This document shows positions 16,807 through 25,604 of a stretch of 32,190 nt of DNA, piece after piece (within the stretch, counting starts at the first letter, position 1; each line of letters opens with the position of its first letter). The DNA comes from Carboxylicivirga linearis (GTDB lineage Bacteria > Bacteroidota > Bacteroidia > Bacteroidales > Marinilabiliaceae), in assembly GCF_018271995.1 (NCBI RefSeq), contig NZ_JAGUCO010000036.1:1-32190 (forward strand), in the 5' to 3' direction. Both the position numbers and the translations under genes were made by a program. The notes under the pieces were generated by a model. The model was not told the DNA's origin and did no database searches. It saw nothing but the letters and a program-made list of their open reading frames with translations.

Positions 16807-16949
16807 GATTTTGTAGTTTAATGGTTTAACAGGCAGAAGATTTGATAAACTTACTTCTGCAATATAAGAACAGATCATTATAATTTTTATTCATAGCGAA
16901 CCGTTCTTTGAGTTTTTTAGTAGTTCTTGTAAGTGAAAATATGCTACAG

Positions 16950-19208
16950 CTACTTTATTTTATAATTTTTAGGCGGTTCAACACCCATCAGGTAACGCAC
17001 AAAATAATCCCAGCGTTTACGAATCACATATTTGTCGTAATAGGTAGAACTATGGTCTTTGCCAGGAATAATCAATAGTTCAAAATCTTTATTGGCTTTG
17101 ATTAATTCTGCTGCAAATCGCATGGATGACGCTGTATTTACATTTTGATCCATATCACCATGAATCAGCATCAGATGGCCTTGTAACTTATCGGCGTTAT
17201 AATAGTTGGATTGCTCATCGTAATTAGCACCAGCAGGATAACCCATGTATAATTCCGGCCACCAGGCTTTAGCTGCACGATGGTCGTGATTACCGGCTGC
17301 TGCCACACCTACTTTATAAAATTCTGGGTAGGCAAGTAATGCGCGTGCTGCATCGTATCCACCTGCTGAATGTCCAAATATGCCAACACGTGTAGTATCC
17401 ATCCACGAATATTTTTGAGCCAGTTCTTTCATTACAACTATTTTATCCGGTCCACCTATATCGCCAAGGTTTTTATACGATACATCATGAAAGGCTTTGC
17501 TTCGATAAGCCGATCCCATGCCATCAATATTGATAAGAACAAATCCCAGTTGAGCTAATGGAGTATCGTCATTCAATAACCCTCTTCGGAAGGATTTAGG
17601 AGCGCGAATGGTTTGTGGTCCGCTGTAGGTTCCTTCTATGATGGCATACTTTTTAGATGGATCAAAGTTGGCAGGTTTATATATTACGCCATAAATATCT
17701 GTTTTGCCGTCGCGTCCTTTAGCTTTGAATGGTTCAGGTGCCTGCCAACCCATTTTTATTATTTCAGAGGCATCGCCTTGTTCCAAGGTCTTCAATACTC
17801 TGCCATCTTTCAGGCTACGCAATACGGCAATGTTAGGCTCCTGAATGGTGGAGAAGTTATCGACAAATACATTTTTATCAGCCCAAATAGAAATAGAATG
17901 TTCCGCTTTTTCGGGTGTTAACAGCTTTACTGATTGACCATTGAATTTAACGCTGTATAACATTGGTAAATAGGGATCTGTGTCTTTCTCTTTTCCTCCG
18001 GCCGTAAAATAGATGGTTTTTGATTTGGTATCCACATGCTCTATGCTTCTAACCACATATTCACCTTTGGTAATTTGGTTTAATAACTCACCAGTTTGGG
18101 TGCTGTATCGATAAATGTGATTCCATCCATCTTTTTCAGAAACAAATAGAAAACTTCCATCATCCAGTAATTTAAATACACTGGTCATTGGATCAACATA
18201 GGTGGAAGCCGACTCGGTATAAATAGTACGTTTTGACAGATCAAGCATATTTACCTCGGTGATATCCATTGATTGATAGCCTCTTTTATACTTCATGTAA
18301 TAGGCCTTGTTGCCTTTAGTATCCCAGCGAAAACCATAGGTTAAAAAAGTGGTGATCGGTTCAAAATCCATTGACTTAATACTATTCGATTCAGCATCAA
18401 AAAGATAGTATTCGATGGTGGCTGTTAATGAGTCGCCGGCCAGCGGACGCTCGTAGCTGTATACCTCGGCACGGTTTCCTTTTTCGGGAAGCGATTTATA
18501 TAAATATAGGTTACGGGCATTGGTTCTGTTGTATCGTCCAATGATAGCAAAGCGATTATTCGGACTCCAATTGATATCCATATCTAACAGATGATCTCCT
18601 TCGTCCTCAATGTTTTTAACCGACATCCACGACGGTGTAACTCCATAGCCATTCTTCTGCGTTCCGTCTGTTGTAATCTGAACAGAGTCTTGCTCATCCT
18701 TCTTCAACCACACATTATAATCACTTATTAATAGTGTTATTTTTTTATTGGGTGACTGGCTGTAATTTCTTGGGTTTTTGTCAGGTGTATCGACTTCTGT
18801 TATAGTATTGGTTGTGTTATCATAAGTGTAATTCTTTTTTTTATACGAATACTTAATCAAACCGTCCTCATTTATTCCTTTTATCCAAACAGGTAAGGAA
18901 TAAGGCGATACTTCTGTATCTGTTTGTTCTGAAAGTTGTTTGGCAAATTCAACGTGGTCAAATAATTCCTCCTTTTGTAAGGTCTTCATATTTACCTTCA
19001 CATATTCGGTTCCTTTGGAAGTATAATTGCTATACCACAAAATATTCTGGTCTTTATCCCAATGAGGTGAAACCCAATAAGTATAGTATTTTTTTGAAAG
19101 ATTGGTAGAGAGAAATTTCTCTGCTCTTTGATAATCAGTGGTATCAACTTGTGCATTTGATAGTTGATACAAAAGTGCTACAAGCACTAAGGTTATTAAG
19201 TGTTTCAT
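16950..19208 (-). CDS. Secreted S9 family peptidase (dipeptidyl-peptidase IV type)
   Basis: A 752-residue exported enzyme with signal peptide 1-19 (cleavage near SNA-Q). Residues about 40-480 form a DPP-IV-type propeller and about 490-752 the alpha/beta hydrolase. The triad is Ser614 (GHSAGGYDAAR), Asp687 (HGDMDQNV) and His719 (PGKDHS). Length and layout match Bacteroidetes DPP-IV-like S9 peptidases that clip Xaa-Pro or similar dipeptides from protein N-termini in the periplasm. The nucleophile elbow GHSAGG differs from the GWSYGG of classical DPP-IV, so proline specificity is inferred from its neighbours. It is the first gene of the cluster; 143 bases separate it from the peptidase downstream. 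Confidence 0.87.
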   Translation of the reverse strand: MKHLITLVLVALLYQLSNAQVDTTDYQRAEKFLSTNLSKKYYTYWVSPHWDKDQNILWYSNYTSKGTEYVKVNMKTLQKEELFDHVEFAKQLSEQTDTEVSPYSLPVWIKGINEDGLIKYSYKKKNYTYDNTTNTITEVDTPDKNPRNYSQSPNKKITLLISDYNVWLKKDEQDSVQITTDGTQKNGYGVTPSWMSVKNIEDEGDHLLDMDINWSPNNRFAIIGRYNRTNARNLYLYKSLPEKGNRAEVYSYERPLAGDSLTATIEYYLFDAESNSIKSMDFEPITTFLTYGFRWDTKGNKAYYMKYKRGYQSMDITEVNMLDLSKRTIYTESASTYVDPMTSVFKLLDDGSFLFVSEKDGWNHIYRYSTQTGELLNQITKGEYVVRSIEHVDTKSKTIYFTAGGKEKDTDPYLPMLYSVKFNGQSVKLLTPEKAEHSISIWADKNVFVDNFSTIQEPNIAVLRSLKDGRVLKTLEQGDASEIIKMGWQAPEPFKAKGRDGKTDIYGVIYKPANFDPSKKYAIIEGTYSGPQTIRAPKSFRRGLLNDDTPLAQLGFVLINIDGMGSAYRSKAFHDVSYKNLGDIGGPDKIVVMKELAQKYSWMDTTRVGIFGHSAGGYDAARALLAYPEFYKVGVAAAGNHDHRAAKAWWPELYMGYPAGANYDEQSNYYNADKLQGHLMLIHGDMDQNVNTASSMRFAAELIKANKDFELLIIPGKDHSSTYYDKYVIRKRWDYFVRYLMGVEPPKNYKIK

Positions 19209-19539
19209 TGATTTGTTTATTATTTATTGCTGGAATTGATTATGCGTGGTTGGTTGATTTAATCTAATAAATCCAGCATTCGAAAAGTCCTTTGCTGTGG
19301 CCGTATAAAAAGATTAGGGTGTGTGGGTTGGGAAAATCACAATTTACATGACAAGGGTATGAAAATATACCCCTTTTAATTGTTTGTTTATCGTTTTTAT
19401 TCGGTTCAGTCATGCATTTGAAATAGGTTTGCGCAATTTATGAAAAAATACAATTTTATAAGGAGAGAAGCCTTAAATAAAATGGCACAAAACTGATCAA
19501 ATTATATAACAAAACAGGTAATAGGGCTAAGTGGCTTGG
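19209..19539. other. Spacer between S9 peptidase and DUF418 gene
   Basis: About 330 bases without a gene. A small hairpin, GGGTAT/ATACCC near 19354-19376, followed on the plus strand by a short T-run, is the only local structure. The promoter of the S9 peptidase cluster must lie here, but no consensus could be fixed. Confidence 0.4.
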
Positions 19540-20718
19540 TTATTTGCGTGCAAACATCCAGGTTCCTTTATGCCACAAAGCTTCCAATGGTCCTTGTTTA
19601 TGTGTTTTTAACCAGTAATTGCAGGCCGTCAGTTGCAAAACAAAAAGCACAACGCCAAGCAATAGAGCATAGGTGTTTGAAATGATAGGAGAAAGATTTC
19701 CAAGAGCAGGGAAGAAGAGGATAAAGCCCAATACCGATTGACTAATGTAATTGGTTAAACTCATCCGACCATAGTTATGTAATTGTTTCTGAACTTTTTG
19801 AAACGGTGTTTGATATAGTAATACAAACAATGAAACCAAAACGGCTGTAAAAGCAAGGTTCTTCCACATGGTAATGGCATTGGCTATGGTTCGTGCAGCT
19901 ATAGCCGAATAATCAACATCCGCTATATCGGTAATGTAGTAAAGAGGAATAAAGGATACAATAGAAATGATTAAAACGCGTCTCCACGTTTTTTTACGTT
20001 GATTGGCTTGGGCAAAAAGTTGTGATTCACCCAGGTATATACCCAATAAAAATAAGCCTAAAGTTTGAATCCATCTGCCGTTTCCAACAGCCCACATAAA
20101 ACTAAAAATCTGACCATGGTAGAAATTATTCCAGATAGAAGTAAAAACTCCTGCTTCGCGAACCTGACTTTTTAAAGCTCCCATATGTGTTCTCACAATA
20201 CCGGATGCAAACTCTTGCAGGGTTGTAAAATCAGGGTTGAATTTACTTACAATAAATTGAATCAGTTCAATGGGTTGCATCAAAAAGAAGAGCGATAGCC
20301 AAAGGATAGTTTTTGGTGATGATTTGCGAACCAAAACTAAAAATGCACCCATCACCGAAAAAAGAAGTAATACATCTCCCGGAAAAAATAGCGCATTAAA
20401 AAAGGCAAAACCTACCAGTAGAAGCATTCGCCAAAGAAACGTTTTACCAAAATCGATATGGTTTCTTTTACTTTTTGTGTTTTGCAGATAAAAGGTAAAA
20501 CCAAATAACAAGGCAAATATAGCGTAAGCCTTACCTCCAAACAGAAAAAAAGAAGTATCCCAAATAGCTTGATCTGAACTTATCATCCAGGATGAAAGAG
20601 TATCCTTCGAAGGAAAGATATAGAGGTTAAAGCGCTCTAAACAATGTAAAAGCATTATTGCCATTACCGCAAAGCCTCTTAGTGAATCTACTACTTCTAT
20701 TCGCCCTTTCTTTTGCAT
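19540..20718 (-). CDS. DUF418 family multi-pass membrane protein
   Basis: A 392-residue protein with about ten membrane segments. The opening RIEVVDSLRGFAVMAIMLLH is the start shared by DUF418/YeiB proteins and related acyltransferase-like membrane families. The C-terminal half has the DUF418 hallmarks GRMSLTNYISQSVLGF and QLTACNYWLKTHKQGPLEALWH. The family sits in the inner membrane and its biochemical role is not established; transfer of small acyl groups has been suggested from distant similarity. The start is ATG at 20716-20718. A possible promoter lies 20-55 bases upstream. It is divergent from the BamA-like gene and appears to be a single-gene unit. Confidence 0.85.
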   Translation of the reverse strand: MQKKGRIEVVDSLRGFAVMAIMLLHCLERFNLYIFPSKDTLSSWMISSDQAIWDTSFFLFGGKAYAIFALLFGFTFYLQNTKSKRNHIDFGKTFLWRMLLLVGFAFFNALFFPGDVLLLFSVMGAFLVLVRKSSPKTILWLSLFFLMQPIELIQFIVSKFNPDFTTLQEFASGIVRTHMGALKSQVREAGVFTSIWNNFYHGQIFSFMWAVGNGRWIQTLGLFLLGIYLGESQLFAQANQRKKTWRRVLIISIVSFIPLYYITDIADVDYSAIAARTIANAITMWKNLAFTAVLVSLFVLLYQTPFQKVQKQLHNYGRMSLTNYISQSVLGFILFFPALGNLSPIISNTYALLLGVVLFVLQLTACNYWLKTHKQGPLEALWHKGTWMFARK

Positions 20719-20740
20719 ATCTGTTTTTTATTTTGGGCCA

Positions 20741-20772
20741 CGAAAATAGAGAGAGTTTACATTATGTACAAG
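20741..20772 (-). promoter_or_regulatory. Possible Bacteroidetes-type promoter of the DUF418 gene
   Basis: On the minus strand CTTG (20772-20769) and TATTTTCG (20748-20741) are about 20 bases apart. They approach the Bacteroidetes consensus TTTG and TAnnTTTG with one mismatch each. The spacing and the distance of about 20 bases to the start codon fit, but this is a by-eye match. Confidence 0.3.
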
Positions 20773-21103
20773 TATAGATTAAAATTCAGTATCACCTGGT
20801 TTAATCTAATTGTTAAACATTCTTATTTACTGAATCGGAACATTACACCCGGCGGAATTATCTAATAACAAAGTATCTATATCATATCTTTGATTCTTTC
20901 TCTTTAGAACGAGAAAAGTATGGCATAATTTTTATTGTAAGGAGTGACAGAAATTAAATACACGATGCATTATTTGAGCTGTAGTAAAAATTCATCCGTT
21001 GTACATTTATATCGACAAAATGTATTGTAATGTAATAAAATAAAGCCTTTAGGGTTATAGAAGAGAGGTATTTTGAGAGAGTGATATCAATGAATTACCA
21101 ATT
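20773..21103. other. Divergent spacer upstream of the BamA-like gene
   Basis: AT-rich leader of about 330 bases. TATTTTG at about 21070 could be the -7 element of the plus-strand gene, but it is one base short of the consensus. No other feature was seen. Confidence 0.35.
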
Positions 21104-22285
21104 ATGAAGCAACGAAACAAAATGAATAGAATGTTTAGATTTTTAGTGCTGATCAGTTTAACCATCTTTAGTCAACTGATGACAGCACAAGAGAACGACA
21201 CAACAAAAGTGGAAAAAAATGTTCGATTCAGTATACTTGGCGGACCGGGTTATACGCCCGATTTTGGTGTAGTTATTGGAGGTAGTGCTTTGGTAACACT
21301 TTCAACAAATCCACAGGATACATTACTTAAGCGTTCGGTTTTACCTTTTTCCTTTGCTTATATGACCAATGGAGGTGGAATGGTAATGCTTCGACCTCAA
21401 TTGTTTTTTAATCAGGATCGGTTTCGGATATTTGGTGTTACCATATACAAGAATGCATTAGAAAATTATTATGGGGTAGGTTACGATACCAATTCAACGG
21501 TTGACAGAGGAGAGAATACGACAGAATACCGCATGGAAAGTTTCAGATTTAATCCAACTCTTTTATTTCGATATAAAGAAACAGATATTTTTCTGGGGGG
21601 ATCGGTTGACTTTAAGTATTCTAACATGAAAAGCATAAGTGAAGGTGTACTGGAAGATCCTGATTATATAGCTCAGGGAGGGGATGAAAATGGTTTAAAA
21701 AATACGAACGTAGGTTTGGGATTGAATTTTAGTTATGATACCAGAGATGTTCCAGCCAATACCTATTCCGGTGTATTATTAGAGTTTAGCACTACAAACT
21801 ATTTTAAAGCACTAGGTAGTACCTATAATTTTGGTGTTTATAGTTTTGATTACCGCCAGTTTCAGGAATTAAAGTTCTTAGGAGATAGAAGAGTGCTGGC
21901 ATGGAATGTAAACGGAAACTTTACCTCAGGTACAGTTCCTATATCTGATTTGTCGATGGTTGGGTCGCCATTTGATCTGCGTGGATATTATCTGGGACAT
22001 TACCGAGATAGAAATGCTATGTATGCGTTGGCTGAATATCGTCATATGTTTAATTTTGGCGATGATACCAGGATGCGCAAGCTATTGTCTCGCTTTGGTT
22101 TTGCTACATGGGGAGGCGTTGGATCAGTAAGTGATAAATTTGTTGATGTTAATAATTTGTTGCCTAATTTTGGAGCCGGTTTGCGTATTGAGGTGCAGCC
22201 AAGAATGAACTTTCGTGTTGATATTGGTCGTGATCCTCTTAATAATCAAACTCTCTTTTACTTTAATATGACAGAAGCCTTTTAA
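21104..22285 (+). CDS. BamA/TamA-type outer-membrane barrel protein without POTRA domains
   Basis: A 393-residue exported protein: signal peptide about 10-28 (ending MTAQ after a hydrophobic core), then alternating beta strands to the C-terminus (FYFNMTEAF). The barrel carries GSPFDLRGYYLGHYRDRN (about 287-304), corresponding to the conserved (V/L)RGY/F loop-6 motif of Omp85 barrels, and SYDTRDVPANTYSGVLLEFS, a common Omp85 strand pair. No POTRA repeats precede the barrel, so it resembles the short 'surface antigen' (PF01103) proteins of Bacteroidetes rather than BamA itself. Its substrate is unknown. Initiation at 21104 is assumed; in-frame ATGs at 21122 and 21131 are alternatives. The stop overlaps that of the opposite gene. 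Confidence 0.83.
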   Translation: MKQRNKMNRMFRFLVLISLTIFSQLMTAQENDTTKVEKNVRFSILGGPGYTPDFGVVIGGSALVTLSTNPQDTLLKRSVLPFSFAYMTNGGGMVMLRPQLFFNQDRFRIFGVTIYKNALENYYGVGYDTNSTVDRGENTTEYRMESFRFNPTLLFRYKETDIFLGGSVDFKYSNMKSISEGVLEDPDYIAQGGDENGLKNTNVGLGLNFSYDTRDVPANTYSGVLLEFSTTNYFKALGSTYNFGVYSFDYRQFQELKFLGDRRVLAWNVNGNFTSGTVPISDLSMVGSPFDLRGYYLGHYRDRNAMYALAEYRHMFNFGDDTRMRKLLSRFGFATWGGVGSVSDKFVDVNNLLPNFGAGLRIEVQPRMNFRVDIGRDPLNNQTLFYFNMTEAF

Positions 22286-23517
22286 GAATTGCTTTTATTG
22301 GCCCATCGGGCAAGATAAACTCTTCGAGGATCAAACTTTTCTATTTGTTTATCCAGATTAAAACTACGGTTAAAGCGGCTGTCGGTACCAACACCTGATT
22401 GGTAAGCCCAGTTGCCATAATTATTACATACTTCGTAATCAATTAAAATATGTTCGAACCATTGAGCTCCCCAAAGCCAGTTAACTTGTAATACTTTTGC
22501 CAGGTAATAGGATACCAACATTCGGCCTCTGTTGGATAAAAAACCTGTGGTTCGTAATTCATTCATAAAAGCATTAACAAGCGGATGATCGGTTTTTCCA
22601 TTTTTCCATTGCAGAAAAGCTTCCATGTCGTCATACCTGTCCCGGTTTTTATTTCGTATTCCATGTCGGTAAAATAGCTTTCTACCGTACCGAAGAAATA
22701 AGAAACGGTAATAATCCCGCCATATCAATTGCAGTTTTAACTTGTCAACAGAAGCTTCCAATCGAGGATTTTCTTTCAGTTTATTATTCAACTCCTGATA
22801 TAATACATTGGCTGATAAACTACCATCTGCCAGATAAGGAGATAAAAAGCTGGAATAATGATCTCCTTCAAAAAGCTCGCGCGAATAATAATATTCTTCA
22901 AAGGCGTTACTGTTCAAATAATTGCTCATTAACTCCAAAGGCGAAACAGTATTGTTAGTCTCGGGCAATTTAAACGTTTCTAATGTTATTTCTCCTTTAA
23001 AGCTATTTATCGACTTTATTTCCGACACAATGGTAGCAGGAGGCAGGTCTATTACCTTTTTCATAAACTTGGTGTAGTAATACGGACTTACATCGGGGGT
23101 AAACGGAACCTGATCCGGTGGATAAACCATATTTCCCCAGGTTAAATGAAGAGGTACAACTTTATTTATAGCTTTCTCTTCCTCCAGCTCATACCAGGCG
23201 TATTCATGATGTGCATATACTGCTTTAGCTCGGGTTTGTTGAGCTAATTTAGAAATGGTTGAAAGTGGATTGTTTTTGAAAATATAAAGATCAGAACCTC
23301 TCGATTGTAGTTCTTTTTGTAAACGATTAAGACTTGAATAAAGGTGATTCAAACGAAAGGTACTAATTCTATTAAAGCCTAATGTTCCTTTCTTAAACCA
23401 TTCTTTGTTGATTATATAAATAAAAATAATTGGATGCTTTGATTCCAGAGCCTGATTTAGTGCTTTGTTATCGTATAATCGAAGGTCGTTTCTGAACCAA
23501 TAAATAATAGGCTGCAT
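22282..23517 (-). CDS. Cryptochrome DASH / DNA photolyase family
   Basis: The 411-residue protein has an N-terminal photolyase alpha/beta domain (about 1-130: IIYWFRNDLRLYDNKALNQA) and a helical FAD domain (about 190-405). Recognisable FAD-domain segments are LIWRDYYRFLFLRYGRK, TGFLSNRGRMLVSYYLAK and DYEVCNNYGNWAYQSGVGTD. The GFLSNRGR and NYGNWAYxxGVG forms are typical of cry-DASH and its close relatives. DASH proteins repair cyclobutane dimers in single-stranded DNA using blue light and FAD (with MTHF as antenna). The start ATG at 23517 opens directly in the first strand. Its stop codon shares the TTAA with the convergent BamA-like gene. Confidence 0.87.
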   Translation of the reverse strand: MQPIIYWFRNDLRLYDNKALNQALESKHPIIFIYIINKEWFKKGTLGFNRISTFRLNHLYSSLNRLQKELQSRGSDLYIFKNNPLSTISKLAQQTRAKAVYAHHEYAWYELEEEKAINKVVPLHLTWGNMVYPPDQVPFTPDVSPYYYTKFMKKVIDLPPATIVSEIKSINSFKGEITLETFKLPETNNTVSPLELMSNYLNSNAFEEYYYSRELFEGDHYSSFLSPYLADGSLSANVLYQELNNKLKENPRLEASVDKLKLQLIWRDYYRFLFLRYGRKLFYRHGIRNKNRDRYDDMEAFLQWKNGKTDHPLVNAFMNELRTTGFLSNRGRMLVSYYLAKVLQVNWLWGAQWFEHILIDYEVCNNYGNWAYQSGVGTDSRFNRSFNLDKQIEKFDPRRVYLARWANKSNS

Positions 23518-23646
23518 TTGTTTATGTATTTGTTGAAATTATTAAACACACTAATCTGTGTTTCGTTCATTGTTTGCTTCATTAATTTGGTCGTTTTCTT
23601 ATTGTCAAGGCGGTTTTATAATTAAATGAAAGGATAAAAAACAGTA

Positions 23647-23674
23647 TTTCATGTGATTATGAAAAAACATGAAA
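23647..23674. repeat. 8-bp inverted repeat upstream of lipoprotein gene
   Basis: TTTCATGT (23647-23654) and ACATGAAA (23667-23674) form an exact inverted pair with a 12-base spacer, about 130 bases before the lipoprotein start. It could be an operator or small hairpin; no T-run follows. Confidence 0.35.
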
Positions 23675-23805
23675 CAGATGTAAAAAAAATACTAAAAACA
23701 GACGCAACTCATAAACGTTAGGCTCATCTAAGAGAATATATCTACCTAAAATCATGAAATAAAAAATCGAACAGGAATTATTATTAACAATTAAAATTTA
23801 AAGAA

Positions 23806-24474
23806 ATGAATTTTTTCAAGTATGGATTCTTAGCTGTTTTGGTAGGTATGTTTATGGTAGCTTGTAGCGATGATGACAAAACTCCAATTGAAGATGAAGA
23901 CGAGTTGATTGGTATTGTCTTAATGGCAGAAACTGCACAATATGACGGTCAGAGTGTAAGAGCTTTAGACGGAACTTTATATACTATTGTTGAAAATACT
24001 GCCCAAGATGCTGGTTTAATGGCTGATTATGCCTGGTTTACTTTAGAGTATGCTCAAACACCGGAAGTGGGTGAAGGTATTAACGTAAATTTGAAAGCTA
24101 TTGAATATACTCAAATCGAGAAAGTTGTTGATGCTGATGATGTATCTGGTGCAAATGATGGTGTTGATGTGTCTGAAGTAATGGTTGATGACAATGGTAT
24201 TGTTACCTTAAGTTTGGATTATATCGGAGGGAAATCTTCTCATGTTTGTGAGTTGTCTTTCGATAATGCTTCATACGATGAAGAAGAAGGTATCGTAGTT
24301 TTAACTTTAGTTTATGATGTAAATAAGGATAATGGAACTTCTGCATTATCTTCTATTGCACAATTTAGTTTGGCTACTATTGATGCTGATATTGCTGAAG
24401 GATCAGCCTTAATTATTAAATACACTGACATTGATGATCAGGAGCAAGAAATTGAAACTGAGTTCGAGTTTTAA
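23806..24474 (+). CDS. Surface lipoprotein, possibly NigD-like
   Basis: A 222-residue lipoprotein with lipobox LVGMFMVAC, lipid Cys20, followed by SDDDK, which fits the acidic signal that sends Bacteroidetes lipoproteins to the cell surface. The mature chain is strongly acidic and beta-rich. A first part (about 35-105: VRALDGTLYTIVENTAQ and GEGINVNLKAIEYTQIEKV) resembles the OB-like domain of NigD-type proteins, followed by a second beta domain (about 125-222). NigD similarity is by pattern only; function is unknown. The start at 23806 is the only plausible ATG. The gene ends just before a repeat element, which may limit read-through. Confidence 0.6.
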   Translation: MNFFKYGFLAVLVGMFMVACSDDDKTPIEDEDELIGIVLMAETAQYDGQSVRALDGTLYTIVENTAQDAGLMADYAWFTLEYAQTPEVGEGINVNLKAIEYTQIEKVVDADDVSGANDGVDVSEVMVDDNGIVTLSLDYIGGKSSHVCELSFDNASYDEEEGIVVLTLVYDVNKDNGTSALSSIAQFSLATIDADIAEGSALIIKYTDIDDQEQEIETEFEF

Positions 24475-24493
24475 TTGAATAATTAATCTGCTT

Positions 24494-24712
24494 AAAGAGG
24501 GTGTTCAAACGCTAAATATCTAAACAAGGATTATTTCAATTTGTAATACAATATCACTTTTATGCAACCCCTAAATCCGCTAAAGGGGACTTAAGCCTCC
24601 CTTTTAGGGGAGCCTGCCTGCTGTAGGCAGGGTTTGGTGGGGTGTAATGAAAGTAAAGTTACAATCTAGAAAGAATCTTTATTTGCAGAATTGGTTTCTG
24701 GGCACCCTCTTT
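24494..24712 (-). mobile_element. MITE-like element, copy 2, inverted relative to copy 1
   Basis: About 219 bp with imperfect terminal inverted repeats (AAAGAGGGTGTTCAAA at the left; AAAGAGGGTGCCCAGAAA as the complement of the right end). Read on the minus strand it aligns along its full length with 6828-7064, including the CTGCCTACAGCAGGCAG hairpin and the CCCCTAAAAGGGAGGCTTAA block, but with several differences. No coding capacity. Confidence 0.8.
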
Positions 24713-24724
24713 TTTTGGGGGGAT

Positions 24725-24753
24725 AAAAAAAGGCCGGAAATAACATCCGACCT
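24725..24753 (-). terminator. Rho-independent terminator of the small barrel gene
   Basis: On the minus strand AGGTCGGA pairs with TTCCGGCCT (one G-T pair) and is followed by a seven-base T-run. It ends about 50 bases past the stop codon at 24776. Confidence 0.8.
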
Positions 24754-24775
24754 TCTGTAGTAATATTGAGTATAA

Positions 24776-25258
24776 TTAAAATACATATCTAACACCCAGA
24801 GCCAAACCAAAGTTAAAACTGTTGTAACTATTAGCTAAACCAATCATTGGGCGGGTGTCAACACTAAGCATCAATGGAATCTCGTCGAAATTGTATTCAA
24901 CACCAACCTGACCACCAATACCTAGATAAAAACCAGAATTACCATCATCAGTAACACTGCTTTTGTAACTCCAGCTACCTATTTCAGCACCCGGACCTGC
25001 GTACCAGTTGAAACCACCATCTATATTCCAAACCCATTGGTAAATACCAGCCAGGTTGAAACCACTACCATCAGAATAGGAATACAAACCAAGGTCAGCT
25101 TCTAAGCGGTTGATGTTTGATAAGCCTTTCTGATAACTGATTTCAGCTCCAAAAAAGTTACCACCTCCAAAACGTAAACCAATTGCGTTGTCGTTAACCT
25201 GGGCAAAAGCACCCACGCTAAATATCGCCATAACAGCGATTAAAATTTGCTTCTTCAT
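24776..25258 (-). CDS. Small outer-membrane beta-barrel protein
   Basis: A 160-residue exported protein with signal peptide 1-19 (IFSVGAFAQ). Alternating strands follow, typical of an eight-stranded barrel (GLRFGGGNFFGAEISYQKG, FNWYAGPGAEIGSW, GFYLGIGGQVGVEYNF, FNFGLALGVRYVF), with a terminal phenylalanine as in outer-membrane proteins. It resembles OmpW/OmpA-barrel-like porin-family proteins of Bacteroidetes; function unknown. It is a single-gene unit: a terminator follows it, and upstream lies the spacer carrying predicted small RNA A on the other strand. Confidence 0.8.
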   Translation of the reverse strand: MKKQILIAVMAIFSVGAFAQVNDNAIGLRFGGGNFFGAEISYQKGLSNINRLEADLGLYSYSDGSGFNLAGIYQWVWNIDGGFNWYAGPGAEIGSWSYKSSVTDDGNSGFYLGIGGQVGVEYNFDEIPLMLSVDTRPMIGLANSYNSFNFGLALGVRYVF

Positions 25259-25498
25259 TTTGTTTTTGATTATTGTTAGTGTTCATTCAATGTTGAATGA
25301 ATCTACAAAAGTATTAAAATCTTAAATTTCATCAATAATTAGGATCCTTTGTTTAACAAACGCAGCAACTATCTAATTGTTTTATAAAGTTGGTTTAAAA
25401 AAACAATTATGCCAGAGTACATAAGATATAGAGCCTGTTTTGAGTTTTAAATTCTATTTACCATAAATTAACAATTGAAGCCTAGAGAAGAGATTTTT

Positions 25499-25515
25499 TT
25501 GGCACAGATATTGGA
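25499..25515 (+). promoter_or_regulatory. Sigma-54-like promoter A
   Basis: TTGGCACAGATATTGGA matches the sigma-54 form TGGCAC-N5-TTGC at the -24 element exactly. At -12 it has GG in place of GC. The GG-N10-GG spacing is right, and the predicted start (near 25526) falls at the first base of the block conserved with copy B. Confidence 0.5.
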
Positions 25516-25526
25516 TATAGGTAAAT

Positions 25527-25596
25527 GATTTTTTTTCATAGATTTGGGTTAGGTTAGTAAAAGGATTTCATGCAACGGTATGAAATCCTTTTTTTT
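25527..25596 (+). ncRNA. Predicted sigma-54-dependent small RNA A (about 70 nt)
   Basis: The unit starts GATTTTTTTTCATAGATTTG, continues GGTTAGGTTAGT, and closes with hairpin GGATTTCATGC-AACG-GTATGAAATCC plus an eight-base T-run. The first 32 bases are identical to those of copy B at 26391. The stem differs from B by one compensatory pair (T-A against C-G) and several G-T tolerant changes, so pairing is kept. No reading frame fits. It lies in the spacer between the barrel gene and the DJ-1 gene, ending about 10 bases before the DJ-1 stop on the opposite strand. Transcription and function are inferred. As a simpler alternative, the hairpin may be only a convergent terminator. Confidence 0.55.
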
Positions 25597-25604
25597 ATTG
25601 TATG

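Noticed and set aside
19482-19500. TGGCAC-containing site resembling a sigma-54 -24 element in the spacer before the DUF418 gene's 3' end
   Set aside because: The -12 position reads TGATC with no GC at N10, and no conserved block or hairpin follows.
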